A stretch of DNA of 64,000 bases from Mycobacterium spongiae (GCF_018278905.1 NZ_CP046600.1:5022001-5086000); one strand, 5' to 3'. Positions 10,799-19,558 are shown, counted from the first letter of the stretch. A program made the numbers and translations. The notes: generated by a model from the letters alone, not told the origin.

Positions 10799-12043
10799 CT
10801 AGCCACCCAGCGGTGCGGTCGGGGTGAAGACGACGGGCATCGCCTCCAAACCGCTGACGAAGTTCGCCGGCCGCAGCGGCAGCGACGAGTCCTCGGAGGC
10901 CAGCCGCAGGTCCGGCAACCGGCGCAGCACCCGTCGGGTCATCAACGACAGCTCCAGCCGAGCCAGCTGGTTACCCAGACAGAAATGCGTGCCAAAACCG
11001 AACGCCATATGGCTGTTCGGGTTTCGCTGAATATCGAAGTGTTCCGGCTCGGAGAACACCGCCTCGTCGAAGTTCGCCGACTCGAAGAGCAGCATGATCT
11101 TCTCGCCCTCGCGAAGCTGGGTGCCGTGGAATTCGGTGTCGGCGGTCAACATGCGGCACATGTTCTTCACCGGCGACGTCCAGCGCAGCATCTCCTCGAT
11201 GGCACCGGGTAACAATGCGTCAGTGTCGTCTTGTAGGTCGCGTTGTAGCAAGTCCCACTGGTCGCGGTGGCGCAGCAATGGCTCAGTACCCCCGCTCAAC
11301 GTGTGCCGCGTCGTTTCGTCGCCGCCGATCAGGATGAGCAGCGTTTCCATGACCAGCTCGTCGTCGGTCAGCCGCTCGCCGTCGACCTCAGAACTCACCA
11401 AGACACTCACCAGGTCGTCGGTCGGCTCGTGGCGGCGCGCGGCGATCGTCTCGCGGGTGAATTCGTTGTAGGCGGCGAAGGCGTCCATGCTGACCTGGAA
11501 ATCGTCATCGGAGAAATGCGAACTAAGAAACGTCACCAGATCGTCGGACCATCTAAGGAACATTTCCCGCTGCTCCGGACGCACCCCAAGCATGTCGCCG
11601 ATGACCGCCATCGGCAGCGGCGCGGCGATGTCTCGCACAAAGTCGCATTCACCGCGTTCGCACACCGCATCGATCAGCGTGTCGCAAAGCTGCCCGATCG
11701 ACTCTTCCTTGTCCTTGACCCGCTTTCGGGTGAATCCGGCATTCACCAGCTTGCGCCGCAACAGATGTGCCGGATCATCCATGTCGATCATCATCGGCAT
11801 CGCTGGCTGGTCGGGACGGATACCGCCGGCATTGGAGAACAGCTCCGGCTGCCGTTCGGCGTCGATGACAGCCTGATAGGTCGTCGCGCCGGCCAGTCCA
11901 TTGCGGTCCCGGAAAACCGGCTGGTTGGCCCGCATCCAGCGGTATGCCTCGCGCGCTTTCGGACTGTCGGCATAGAAGTTGCCGTCGGTCAGATCGACGT
12001 CCGGTTTTGTCTCCGGTACCGCCCCGGTCACCACTTCAGTCAT
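10799..12043 (-). CDS. cyp142: CYP142, cytochrome P450 cholesterol/cholestenone 26(27)-hydroxylase
   Basis: 414 aa from the ATG at 12043, which has a GGAGGA ribosome site 6-8 nt upstream. P450 landmarks in order: oxygen-binding I-helix LLILIGGDETTRHTLSGG, the ExxR helix (EEMLR region), and the heme loop FGFGTHFCLGNQ with the cysteine at about residue 355. CYP142 oxidises the terminal methyl of the cholesterol side chain and can back up CYP125. The protein is intact, whereas some M. tuberculosis strains carry a disrupted copy. It diverges from the ADC-like gene with only 28 bp between the start codons. Confidence 0.95.
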   Translation of the reverse strand: MTEVVTGAVPETKPDVDLTDGNFYADSPKAREAYRWMRANQPVFRDRNGLAGATTYQAVIDAERQPELFSNAGGIRPDQPAMPMMIDMDDPAHLLRRKLVNAGFTRKRVKDKEESIGQLCDTLIDAVCERGECDFVRDIAAPLPMAVIGDMLGVRPEQREMFLRWSDDLVTFLSSHFSDDDFQVSMDAFAAYNEFTRETIAARRHEPTDDLVSVLVSSEVDGERLTDDELVMETLLILIGGDETTRHTLSGGTEPLLRHRDQWDLLQRDLQDDTDALLPGAIEEMLRWTSPVKNMCRMLTADTEFHGTQLREGEKIMLLFESANFDEAVFSEPEHFDIQRNPNSHMAFGFGTHFCLGNQLARLELSLMTRRVLRRLPDLRLASEDSSLPLRPANFVSGLEAMPVVFTPTAPLGG

Positions 12044-12071
12044 CGCATTCCTCCGCATTACAGTGGGCGTT

Positions 12072-12791
12072 ATGTCTGCCTCGCAACACACCATCGCCGG
12101 CACGGTGCTCACTATGCCGGTCCGCATTCGCACCGCTAACCTGCACTCCGCGATGTTCTCGGTGCCCGCTGACGCCACGCAACGCCTGATCGACTACAGC
12201 GGGCTGCGGGTATGTGAGTACCTGCCGGGCCGGGCGATCGTCGCGCAGATGCTGGTGCGCTACGTCGACGGGGATCTGGGCAAGTACCACGAGTACGGCA
12301 CCGCGGTCATGGTGAACCCGCCGGACACCCCATCCCCGGCGCCCCGCGGGCCCAGGGCATTGGCCAAGGCGGCGGCGTTCATCCATCACTTGCCGGTGGA
12401 TCAGGAGTTCACCCTCGAGGCAGGCCGCACCATCTGGGGTTTCCCGAAGATCATGGCGGACTTCACGGTTCGAGAGGGAAGGACTTTCGGCTTCGATGTC
12501 AGCACGGGCGGTCAGCTGATCGCCGGCATCGAGTTCAGTCCTGGGCTGCCGGTGCCCACCAGAGGCACGCAGGTGTTGACGACATACTCCCACCAAGACG
12601 GCGTCACTCGAGAAATCCCGTGGGAGATGCGGATATCGGGATTGCGCACCCGGTTCGGCGGCGCGCGGCTGCGACTGGGCGACCACCCCTACGCCAAGGA
12701 GCTCGCCTCGCTGGGCCTGCCGAAGCGCGCGCTGATGTCGCAGTCGGCGGCCAACGTGGAGATGACCTTCGGCGACGCTCACGCCCTCTGA
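12072..12791 (+). CDS. Acetoacetate-decarboxylase-like family protein (Rv3519-like)
   Basis: 239 aa from ATG 12072. The segment GRTIWGFPKIMADF resembles the acetoacetate decarboxylase fold, where the lysine of the GFPK-type motif forms a Schiff base; the family also includes many members with other or unknown activities. There is no signal peptide or membrane segment. Only 28 bp separate this start from the divergent cyp142 start, so the two must share a very compact promoter region or use leaderless messages. Its placement among KstR-type genes suggests a steroid-related role, which is inference. Confidence 0.75.
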   Translation: MSASQHTIAGTVLTMPVRIRTANLHSAMFSVPADATQRLIDYSGLRVCEYLPGRAIVAQMLVRYVDGDLGKYHEYGTAVMVNPPDTPSPAPRGPRALAKAAAFIHHLPVDQEFTLEAGRTIWGFPKIMADFTVREGRTFGFDVSTGGQLIAGIEFSPGLPVPTRGTQVLTTYSHQDGVTREIPWEMRISGLRTRFGGARLRLGDHPYAKELASLGLPKRALMSQSAANVEMTFGDAHAL

Positions 12792-12813
12792 ACGCAACCC
12801 CATCCGGTAAATC

Positions 12814-12827
12814 TAGAACGCGTTCTA
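12814..12827. promoter_or_regulatory. Perfectly palindromic KstR-type site between convergent genes
   Basis: TAGAACGCGTTCTA is fully self-complementary and fits TNNAACNNGTTNNA. Unlike the other KstR sites here it lies between two stop codons (12791 on + and 12857 on -), not at an evident promoter. Confidence 0.8.
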
Positions 12828-12856
12828 ACGCGCTGGCAAGAACGGCTCAGTCAGCC

Positions 12857-13888
12857 TCACAGGAGCGCGGCAAGGTCGCGGACCTGCTCGGCGCTGCGGG
12901 CGGAAACCAGCATCATGGTCACACCCGCGGCTTCCCAAACCTCAACCTGCTTACGCACGTAGTCGAGGTCGCCAACGATCATGGCGTCATCGACGAGTTC
13001 GTCCGGGATGACCTTCGCGGCCTCGTCCTTGCGGTTGGTCCGGAACAGTGTGGTCACCTCGTCGACCACCTCCGCGTAGCCCATCCGGCGATAGACATCG
13101 GCGTGGAAGTTAGTGTCCTCGGCGCCCATTCCGCCCATATAGAGAGCGAGGAACGGCTTGATCCCGGCGAATGCCGCCGGCCGGTCGTCGGTGATCACCA
13201 CCTGTGCGGTAGCGCAGATCTCGAAGTCCTCGCGGCTCCGGCGAGCGCCGGCGCGGGCGAAGCCCTCGTCGAGCCATTCGTTGTACGTGTCGGCCATTCG
13301 CGGCGTGTAGAAGATCGGTAGCCAGCCGTCACAGATTTCAGCGGCCAGCGCGACGTTCTTCGGCCCCTCGGCGCCCAACATGATCGGAATGTCAGCACGC
13401 AACGGATGGGTGATGGACTTGAGCGCCTTACCCAGGCCCGTCGTCCCCTCCCCCGACAGCGGCATCGGATAGTGCGGGCCGTCACTGGTCACCGGCTCGT
13501 CTCGAGCCCACACCCGGCGCACGATGTCGATGTATTCGCGCGTCCGCGCCAGCGGCTTGGGGAACCGCTGGCCGTACCAGCCCTCGACCACTTGCGGTCC
13601 GGAGACACCCAGCCCGAGGATGTGGCGGCCCCCGCTGAGGTGGTCCAACGTCAATGCGGCCATCGCGCAGGCCGTTGGGGTGCGCGCGGACAGCTGAACC
13701 ACCGAGGTGCCCAGACGCACTCGGTGCGTCGAGGAACCCCACCAGGCCAGCGGCGTGTAGGCGTCGGATCCCCATGCCTCCGCGGTGAACACGGCGTCAA
13801 ATCCGGCTTCCTCTGCGGCGGCGACGAGTTCCGCGGTGTTCTCGGGCGGCTGAGCGCCCCAGTACCCGAGGTGTAACCCCAGCTTCAT
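12857..13888 (-). CDS. F420-dependent LLM-class oxidoreductase (Rv3520c-like)
   Basis: 343 aa. Luciferase-like TIM-barrel: N-terminal MKLGLHLGYWG, FDAVFTAEAWGSDAY, RVRLGTSVVQLSARTP, and HILGLGVSGPQVVEGWYGQ, all usual in coenzyme F420-dependent mycobacterial reductases/dehydrogenases. The substrate is unknown. The ATG at 13888 is preferred over an ATG three codons upstream because it matches the family N-terminus and has GGAAAGG upstream. It diverges from the DUF35 gene with a KstR operator in the gap. Confidence 0.85.
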   Translation of the reverse strand: MKLGLHLGYWGAQPPENTAELVAAAEEAGFDAVFTAEAWGSDAYTPLAWWGSSTHRVRLGTSVVQLSARTPTACAMAALTLDHLSGGRHILGLGVSGPQVVEGWYGQRFPKPLARTREYIDIVRRVWARDEPVTSDGPHYPMPLSGEGTTGLGKALKSITHPLRADIPIMLGAEGPKNVALAAEICDGWLPIFYTPRMADTYNEWLDEGFARAGARRSREDFEICATAQVVITDDRPAAFAGIKPFLALYMGGMGAEDTNFHADVYRRMGYAEVVDEVTTLFRTNRKDEAAKVIPDELVDDAMIVGDLDYVRKQVEVWEAAGVTMMLVSARSAEQVRDLAALL

Positions 13889-13971
13889 GATCACCAACCT
13901 TTCCCGGGGTTTCCCCGGCTTGCCGCACCGGCTTCGGGATAGGAGAAGCCAGCCGATGTTGAAACCATTGT

Positions 13972-13985
13972 TAGAACCTGTTCTA
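13972..13985. promoter_or_regulatory. KstR operator between the F420 oxidoreductase and the DUF35-ltp4-ltp3 operon
   Basis: TAGAACCTGTTCTA fits the KstR consensus at every fixed position. It ends 9 bp before the GTG chosen for the DUF35 gene, so binding would block initiation of that operon and possibly of the divergent gene. Confidence 0.86.
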
Positions 13986-13994
13986 CTCGAAGGC

Positions 13995-14996
13995 GTGACA
14001 GCCAGTTCGAGCGGCCCGACCCTGATCGATAGCTCAGAGCCACCCCTTTCCGCGCCGTTGACATTCGCATTCGACTACACCCGTTCGGTGGGTCCTACTC
14101 TCGGTAGCTTCTTTACCGGGTTGCGCGAGCGCAGCATTCTGGGCGTTCGCGGATCGGATGGCCGGGTGCACGTACCGCCGGCGGAATATGATCCGGTCAC
14201 CTACGAGGCGCTGAGCGAGATGGTACCGGTATCCGATGTCGGCACCGTCGCATCGTGGACCTGGCAGCCGGAGCCGCTGGAAGGCCAACCTCTCGACCGT
14301 CCGTTCGCCTGGGCGCTGATCAAGCTCGATGGCGCTGACACGCTGTTCATGCACGCCGTGGACGTGGGAGCTGCGGGTCCTTCGGCGATCCGCACCGGCA
14401 CCCGGGTGCATGTGCACTGGGCCGACGAACCGGTGGGCGCCATCACCGACATCGCGTACTTCGCCCTGGGAGAGGAAGCCGAGCCGGTGACTGCCGCCGA
14501 ACCGGCCGATCAGGACCCGGTCACCATGGTCATCACTCCGGTCCACATGGTCGTTCAACACACCGCCTCACACGAGGAGAGCGCGTACTTGCGAGCCCTG
14601 GCCGAGGGCAAGTTGCTGGGCGCGCGCACCGGCGAAAAAGGCAAGGTGTACTTTCCGCCGCACGGGGCCGATCCCGCAACGGGGCAAGCCACCGAAAATT
14701 TTGTCGAACTGCCCAACGAGGGCACGGTCACCACCTTCGCAATCATCAACATCCCCTTCATGGGCCAGCGCATCAAACCGCCGTATGTGGCCGCCTATGT
14801 GCTGCTCGACGGTGCCGACATCCCCTTCTTGCATCTGGTCTCCGAGGTCGACGCCCACGAGGTGCGGATGGGGATGCGCGTCGAGGCGGTATGGAAGCCC
14901 CGCGAAGAGTGGGGATACGGCATCGACAACATCGAGTACTTCCGGCCCACCGGGCAACCGGACGCCGACTACGACAGCTACAAGCACCACCTGTAA
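13995..14996 (+). CDS. Tandem DUF35-type OB-fold protein, partner of Ltp3/Ltp4 (Rv3521-like)
   Basis: 333 aa from GTG 13995 (MTASSSGPTLIDSS). Two similar halves each carry a rubredoxin/OB-fold pattern: first SVGPTLGSFF, GVRGSDGRVHVPP, then SYLRAL-like EESAYLRALAEG, GEKGKVYFPP. The zinc cysteines of classical DUF35 proteins are absent. DUF35 proteins bind thiolase-like Ltp proteins to form acyl-CoA-associated aldol-lyase complexes, as ChsH2 does with Ltp2; its place 14 bp before ltp4 suggests the same role here. An in-frame ATG at 13956 would put the KstR site inside the gene, so it is not used. Confidence 0.82.
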   Translation: MTASSSGPTLIDSSEPPLSAPLTFAFDYTRSVGPTLGSFFTGLRERSILGVRGSDGRVHVPPAEYDPVTYEALSEMVPVSDVGTVASWTWQPEPLEGQPLDRPFAWALIKLDGADTLFMHAVDVGAAGPSAIRTGTRVHVHWADEPVGAITDIAYFALGEEAEPVTAAEPADQDPVTMVITPVHMVVQHTASHEESAYLRALAEGKLLGARTGEKGKVYFPPHGADPATGQATENFVELPNEGTVTTFAIINIPFMGQRIKPPYVAAYVLLDGADIPFLHLVSEVDAHEVRMGMRVEAVWKPREEWGYGIDNIEYFRPTGQPDADYDSYKHHL

Positions 14997-15010
14997 AGGG
15001 CCTACCCGTA

Positions 15011-16084
15011 ATGAGCGCTAACAATGTCGCGGACATCGCCGTTGTCGGCTTCGCGCATGCCCCGCATGTCCGCCGTACCGACGGCACCACCAATGGCGTC
15101 GAGATGCTGATGCCGTGCTTCGCCCGGCTCTACGACGAGCTCGGCATCACCAAGGCCGATATCGGATTCTGGTGTTCCGGCTCCTCGGACTACCTTGCTG
15201 GACGGGCGTTTTCGTTTATCTCGGCGATCGACTCGATCGGCGCGGTTCCGCCGATCAACGAATCGCACGTCGAAATGGACGCGGCCTGGGCCCTCTACGA
15301 GGCCTACATCAAAATCCTGACCGGCGAAGTCGACACCGCGCTGGTCTATGGCTTCGGCAAGTCCTCGGCCGGAATCCTGCGTCGCATCCTGTCGCGGCAA
15401 ACCGACCCCTACACGGTCGCACCGCTATGGCCGGACGCGGTGTCGATGGCGGGTCTGCAAGCCCGCATGGGGCTCGACTCCGGCAAGTGGACCGAAATGC
15501 AGATGGCGCGAGTCGCCTTCGATTCCTTGGCGCACGCGCGCCGCACCGATTCCGTTGAACCGCCAGCCAACGTCGAGGAGTTGCTCGAACGGCCGTTCTT
15601 CGCTGATCCACTGCGGCGCCACGACATCGCCCCGATCACCGACGGCGCGGCCGCGATCGTTCTCGCGGCCGGCAACCGCGCGCGCGAGCTGCGGGAAAAC
15701 CCAGCCTGGATCACCGGAATCGAACATCGCATCGATTCGCCGTCGTTGGGGGTACGTGACCTCACCGAATCGCCGTCGACAAGGGCCGCAGCCAGGGCCG
15801 CCACCGGCGGAAACACCGACACCCTCGACGTGGCCGAAATTTGCGCCCCCTTTACCCACCAGCATCTGATTCTCACGGAGGCCATCGGAATACCGGAGAA
15901 GGCGCAGGTCAATCCATCCGGTGGTGCGCTGGCGGCCAATCCCATGTTCGTCGCTGGTCTCGAGCGCATCGGCTTTGCGGCCCAACATATCTGGAACGGG
16001 TCGGCGCAGCGGGTGCTCGCGCACGCCACCAGCGGGCCCGCACTGCAGCAGAACCTGGTCGCGGTCATGGAAGGAAAGAACTGA
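15011..16084 (+). CDS. ltp4: Ltp4, thiolase-fold lipid-transfer/aldol-lyase-like protein
   Basis: 357 aa of the SCP-x/thiolase-like class: N-terminal IAVVGFAHAPHVRR, central ITDGAAAIVLAAG, and C-terminal QVNPSGGALAANPMF. The nucleophilic cysteine of true thiolases is not in its usual context, as in other Ltp proteins, which act as retro-aldolases with a DUF35 partner rather than as thiolases. In Rhodococcus ltp3 and ltp4 are needed for cleaving C24-branched sterol side chains. Its stop overlaps the ltp3 start, so the two are translationally coupled. Confidence 0.9.
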   Translation: MSANNVADIAVVGFAHAPHVRRTDGTTNGVEMLMPCFARLYDELGITKADIGFWCSGSSDYLAGRAFSFISAIDSIGAVPPINESHVEMDAAWALYEAYIKILTGEVDTALVYGFGKSSAGILRRILSRQTDPYTVAPLWPDAVSMAGLQARMGLDSGKWTEMQMARVAFDSLAHARRTDSVEPPANVEELLERPFFADPLRRHDIAPITDGAAAIVLAAGNRARELRENPAWITGIEHRIDSPSLGVRDLTESPSTRAAARAATGGNTDTLDVAEICAPFTHQHLILTEAIGIPEKAQVNPSGGALAANPMFVAGLERIGFAAQHIWNGSAQRVLAHATSGPALQQNLVAVMEGKN

Positions 16085-17277
16085 TGGGCGGTGCAGGGAC
16101 GCACCTCGCCGCGGTGCTCGGTACCGGGCAGACGAAGTATGTGGCCAAGCGCCAGGACGTTTCGATGAACGGCATGGTCCGCGAAGCCATCGACCGGGCG
16201 CTGGCCGACTCCGGTTCGACGTTCGACGACATCGATGCCGTCGTCGTGGGCAAAGCCCCTGACTTCTTCGAAGGCGTCATGATGCCGGAGCTGTTCATGG
16301 CGGACGCTGTCGGCGCCACCGGTAAGCCCTTGATTCGGGTGCACACCGCCGGCTCGGTCGGCGGCTCGACCGGAGTGGTGGCGGCCAGCCTGGTGCAATC
16401 CGGCAAGTATCGACGCGTGCTGGCGATGGCATGGGAAAAGCAATCGGAATCAAATGCCATGTGGGCATTGTCAATTCCGGTCCCCTTCATCAAGCCAGTG
16501 GGCGCCGGCGCAGGCGGCTATTTCGCCCCGCATGTGCGGGCCTACATCCGCCGATCCTCCGCCCCGACGCACATCGGCGCCATGGTTGCGGTCAAGGACC
16601 GGCTCAACGGCAGCCGCAACCCGTTGGCGCACCTGCAGCAGGCCGATATCACGCAGGAAAAGGTGATGGAATCCCCCATGCTGTGGGATCCGATCCGCTA
16701 CGACGAGACCTGCCCCTCGTCGGATGGCGCCTGCGCCGTGGTGATCGGTGACGAGGAAATCGCCGACGCGCGCCTGGCGCAAGGACATCCGGTGGCGTGG
16801 GTTCATGCCACCGCGCTGCGCACCGAACCGCTCGCGTTCTCCGGACGTGACCAAGTAAACCCGCAGGCGGGCCAAGATGCGGCCGCCGCGCTGTGGCAGG
16901 GAGCCGGAATCACCAACCCCCTCGACGAAATAGACGCCGCCGAAATCTACGTCCCGTTCTCGTGGTTCGAGCCAATGTGGTTGGAGAATCTCGGTTTTGC
17001 CGGCGAAGGCGAGGGCTGGAAGCTCACCGAGGCCGGTGAGACCGCGATCGGCGGACGGCTACCGGTGAATCCTTCCGGCGGTGTGCTGTGTTCGAATCCG
17101 ATCGGCGCCTCCGGACTGATTCGGTTCGCCGAGGCGGCGATCCAAGTGATGGGCAAGGCCGAGGACCACCAAGTTCCGGGTGCGCGAAAGGCCTTGGGGC
17201 ACGCCTATGGCGGCGGCTCGCAGTACTACTCCATGTGGGTGGTCGGCTGCGACAAGCCCGAAAGGACAACCACATGA
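16084..17277 (+). CDS. ltp3: Ltp3, thiolase-fold lipid-transfer/aldol-lyase-like protein
   Basis: 397 aa from the ATG overlapping the ltp4 TGA. Thiolase-fold landmarks: VLGTGQTKYVAKR, HTAGSVGGSTGVVAASL (where thiolases have the active cysteine), ACAVVIGDEE and VNPSGGVLCSNPIGASGL. Together with Ltp4 and the DUF35 protein it probably forms the aldol lyase that splits propionyl-CoA or larger fragments from branched steroid side chains; this is established for the family in Rhodococcus, not shown here. It overlaps the following SnoaL-like gene by 4 bp. Confidence 0.9.
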   Translation: MGGAGTHLAAVLGTGQTKYVAKRQDVSMNGMVREAIDRALADSGSTFDDIDAVVVGKAPDFFEGVMMPELFMADAVGATGKPLIRVHTAGSVGGSTGVVAASLVQSGKYRRVLAMAWEKQSESNAMWALSIPVPFIKPVGAGAGGYFAPHVRAYIRRSSAPTHIGAMVAVKDRLNGSRNPLAHLQQADITQEKVMESPMLWDPIRYDETCPSSDGACAVVIGDEEIADARLAQGHPVAWVHATALRTEPLAFSGRDQVNPQAGQDAAAALWQGAGITNPLDEIDAAEIYVPFSWFEPMWLENLGFAGEGEGWKLTEAGETAIGGRLPVNPSGGVLCSNPIGASGLIRFAEAAIQVMGKAEDHQVPGARKALGHAYGGGSQYYSMWVVGCDKPERTTT

Positions 17278-17699
17278 CCGCGACGCAAGCAGAACTCGAA
17301 AGCCCCGCGCACGAAGCCGGCCGTCGATCGCGGGCGGCCGTGCAAGCCCGCGACAAAGAAGCTTGGCTGGCCGTATTCGCCGACGATGCCATCGTGGAAG
17401 ATCCCGTTGGCCCGTCGCCCTTCGACCCCGAGGGCAAGGGCCACCGGGGCCGCGACGCAATATCGGACTTCTGGGATAAAGCCATCGCATCGACCGACAA
17501 GATCGAGTTCTTCTTCCGCGACACCTACCGATGCGGCAACGAGGAAGCCAACGTGGGTCGCGTCGTGATCACGACCGGCGAATACCAGGTCACCGCCGAA
17601 GGGGTGTTCACCTACAAGGCCAACGACGCCGGCCAACTGGTGGCCCTGCGTGCATACTGGGAGATGGACCGCCTCACGGCCAGCGCGCAACGAGTCTAG
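17274..17699 (+). CDS. SnoaL/NTF2-like protein (ketosteroid-isomerase fold) at the end of the ltp operon
   Basis: 141 aa. The cone-shaped NTF2/SnoaL fold is suggested by AVQARDKEAWLAVFADDAIVEDPVG, written here in part as KEAWLAVFADD, followed by GHRGRDAISDFWDKAI and a C-terminal beta-rich half. The pattern of a helix, then DPVGPSPFDPEGKGHRG, is typical of ketosteroid-isomerase-like enzymes. The start ATG overlaps the ltp3 stop (ATGA), showing coupling to the operon. A steroid isomerase or hydratase accessory role is plausible but unproven. I do not recall a counterpart directly after ltp3 in H37Rv, where Rv3524 (a membrane protein) stands. Confidence 0.8.
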   Translation: MTATQAELESPAHEAGRRSRAAVQARDKEAWLAVFADDAIVEDPVGPSPFDPEGKGHRGRDAISDFWDKAIASTDKIEFFFRDTYRCGNEEANVGRVVITTGEYQVTAEGVFTYKANDAGQLVALRAYWEMDRLTASAQRV

Positions 17700-17733
17700 G
17701 CGCCATTCGCCGAGATCGACGCCGGTGAGCCGG

Positions 17734-18258
17734 CTAGATCGGCTCCAGTCCAGCTACGTGCCGCTCTGCCAGATCACGGTAGGCCTGGGGATTGACGTTG
17801 ACCCACATCTCCGCGCCCGTCCCGGCGATGGGCCCCTTCACCTTGGCCGGTGCCCCGGTCACCAGCATTCCATCCGGAATCTGGGTGCCGGCGACCACGA
17901 GGGAATGCGCCGCGATGAGGCAGCGCGCGCCGATCACCGCGCCGTCGAGAACCGTTGCGTGGTTGGCGATCAGCGCCTCGGATCCGACATGGACACCGTG
18001 GATCACGCACAGGTGCGCCACCGTCGCCCCCGGACCGATGTCGACCGGGATTCCGGGCGGGGCATGCAATACCGACCCGTCCTGCACATTGGCGCCCGCC
18101 CGCACGACAACCGGCGCGTAGTCGGCGCGCAGCACGGCGTTGAACCAGACTGACGCCCCAGCTTCGACGGTGACGTCGCCGACCAGGGTGGCGGTGGGGG
18201 CGACAAAAGCGCTGGGATCGACCCGTGGTGACCGACCCTCGAACGCGAACAGAGGCAT
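17734..18258 (-). CDS. Gamma-carbonic-anhydrase-like hexapeptide-repeat protein (Rv3525c-like)
   Basis: 174 aa left-handed beta-helix protein. Hexapeptide-type repeats run through most of it (TATLVGDVTVEAGASVW, DIGPGATVAHLCVIHG, GSEALIANHATVLDGAVIG). The histidines of HLCVIHG and ANHATV correspond to the gamma-class zinc ligands. It ends with a short helical tail. H37Rv annotation calls Rv3525c a possible siderophore-binding protein, but the sequence points to the gamma-carbonic-anhydrase/PaaY-type thioesterase family. It diverges from kshA with the KstR site in between. Confidence 0.85.
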   Translation of the reverse strand: MPLFAFEGRSPRVDPSAFVAPTATLVGDVTVEAGASVWFNAVLRADYAPVVVRAGANVQDGSVLHAPPGIPVDIGPGATVAHLCVIHGVHVGSEALIANHATVLDGAVIGARCLIAAHSLVVAGTQIPDGMLVTGAPAKVKGPIAGTGAEMWVNVNPQAYRDLAERHVAGLEPI

Positions 18259-18330
18259 CGTCTAGATATACGCCCGCGAGGCATATGCCGTGGCCAGGCG
18301 CGCCGTCATTGCGCGCGGCCACGGTAAAAC

Positions 18331-18344
18331 TGTAACGTGTTCTA
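18331..18344. promoter_or_regulatory. KstR operator upstream of kshA
   Basis: TGTAACGTGTTCTA fits the KstR consensus. It lies 29 bp before the kshA GTG and 72 bp from the divergent Rv3525c-like start. Confidence 0.88.
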
Positions 18345-18373
18345 GTTAGAGATACCGATCTGGAGGTGACACG

Positions 18374-19558
18374 GTGAGTACCGACACAGGTAGCGTCGGC
18401 GTCCGGGAGATCGATGCCGGCACCCTGCCGACCAGGTATGCACGAGGCTGGCATTGCCTGGGCGTTGCAGAGGACTTCCTCGACGGCAAGCCGCACGGCG
18501 TCGAAGCGTTCGGCACCAAACTAGTGGTGTTCGCCGACTCAGACGGGGACCTGAAGATCCTCGACGGCTACTGCCGACACATGGGCGGCGACCTGTCGGA
18601 GGGCACCATCAAAGGCGACGCGGTCGCATGCCCGTTCCACGACTGGCGCTGGGGCGGTGACGGCCGATGCAAGTTGGTCCCGTACGCCAAGCGCACACCC
18701 AGGATGGCGCGCACCCGCTCGTGGGAGACCGACGTCCGTGGCGGGCTGCTGTTCGTCTGGCACGACCACGAAGGAAACCCGCCGGACCCGGCCGTTCGGA
18801 TCCCCGAGATTCCCGAGGCGGCCAGCGACGAATGGACGCAGTGGCGCTGGAACCGCATCCTCATCGAGGGGTCGAACTGCCGCGACATCATTGACAATGT
18901 CACCGACATGGCGCACTTCTTCTACATCCATTTCGGGCTGCCGACATACTTCAAGAACGTTTTCGAGGGCCACATCGCCTCGCAGTACCTGCACAACGTT
19001 GGCCGGCCCGATATCAGCGATCTGGGAAGTCAGTACGGCGAAGCCCATCTGGATTCGGAGGCGTCCTACTTCGGGCCGTCCTTCATGATCAACTGGCTGC
19101 ACAACAGCTACAGCGGCTACAAGTCCGAGTCCATCCTGATCAACTGCCACTACCCCGTGACACAGGACTCGTTCATGTTGCAGTGGGGCGTCATCGTCGA
19201 AAAGCCCACGGGCATGGACGAAAAGATGACAAACAAGCTGGCCAACGTGTTCACCGAGGGAGTCAGCAAGGGCTTTCTGCAGGACGTCGAAATCTGGAAG
19301 AACAAGACCAGGATCGACAATCCCCTTCTCGTCGAGGAAGACGGCGCGGTCTACCAGATGCGTCGCTGGTACGAGCAGTTTTATGTCGACGTCGCCGACA
19401 TCAAGCCCGAGATGGTCGAACGCTTCGAGATGGAGGTGGACACCGCACGCGCGAACGAGTTCTGGAACGCTGAGGTCGCAGAGAACCTCAAGGCTCAGGA
19501 TCTCGAGGCGGGTGCGGCCGAGTCGGCGTCCGACGACGTGCCCGCGGAACAACACTGA
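18374..19558 (+). CDS. kshA: KshA, oxygenase component of 3-ketosteroid-9-alpha-hydroxylase
   Basis: 394 aa Rieske non-heme iron oxygenase. The [2Fe-2S] ligands are C67, H69, C86 and H89 (CRHMGG and CPFHDW). The mononuclear iron site is visible as D178, H181 and H186 in VTDMAHFFYIHFG. With the reductase KshB (not in this window) it 9-alpha-hydroxylates 3-ketosteroids; combined with KstD this opens ring B. Start GTG has a strong TGGAGGTGA ribosome site. The 3' neighbour (Rv3527-like) follows after 5 bp. Confidence 0.97.
   Translation: MSTDTGSVGVREIDAGTLPTRYARGWHCLGVAEDFLDGKPHGVEAFGTKLVVFADSDGDLKILDGYCRHMGGDLSEGTIKGDAVACPFHDWRWGGDGRCKLVPYAKRTPRMARTRSWETDVRGGLLFVWHDHEGNPPDPAVRIPEIPEAASDEWTQWRWNRILIEGSNCRDIIDNVTDMAHFFYIHFGLPTYFKNVFEGHIASQYLHNVGRPDISDLGSQYGEAHLDSEASYFGPSFMINWLHNSYSGYKSESILINCHYPVTQDSFMLQWGVIVEKPTGMDEKMTNKLANVFTEGVSKGFLQDVEIWKNKTRIDNPLLVEEDGAVYQMRRWYEQFYVDVADIKPEMVERFEMEVDTARANEFWNAEVAENLKAQDLEAGAAESASDDVPAEQH

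Noticed and set aside
11267..12139. Plus-strand open frame opposite cyp142
   Set aside because: It is the complement of a conserved P450 frame and shows no family features.
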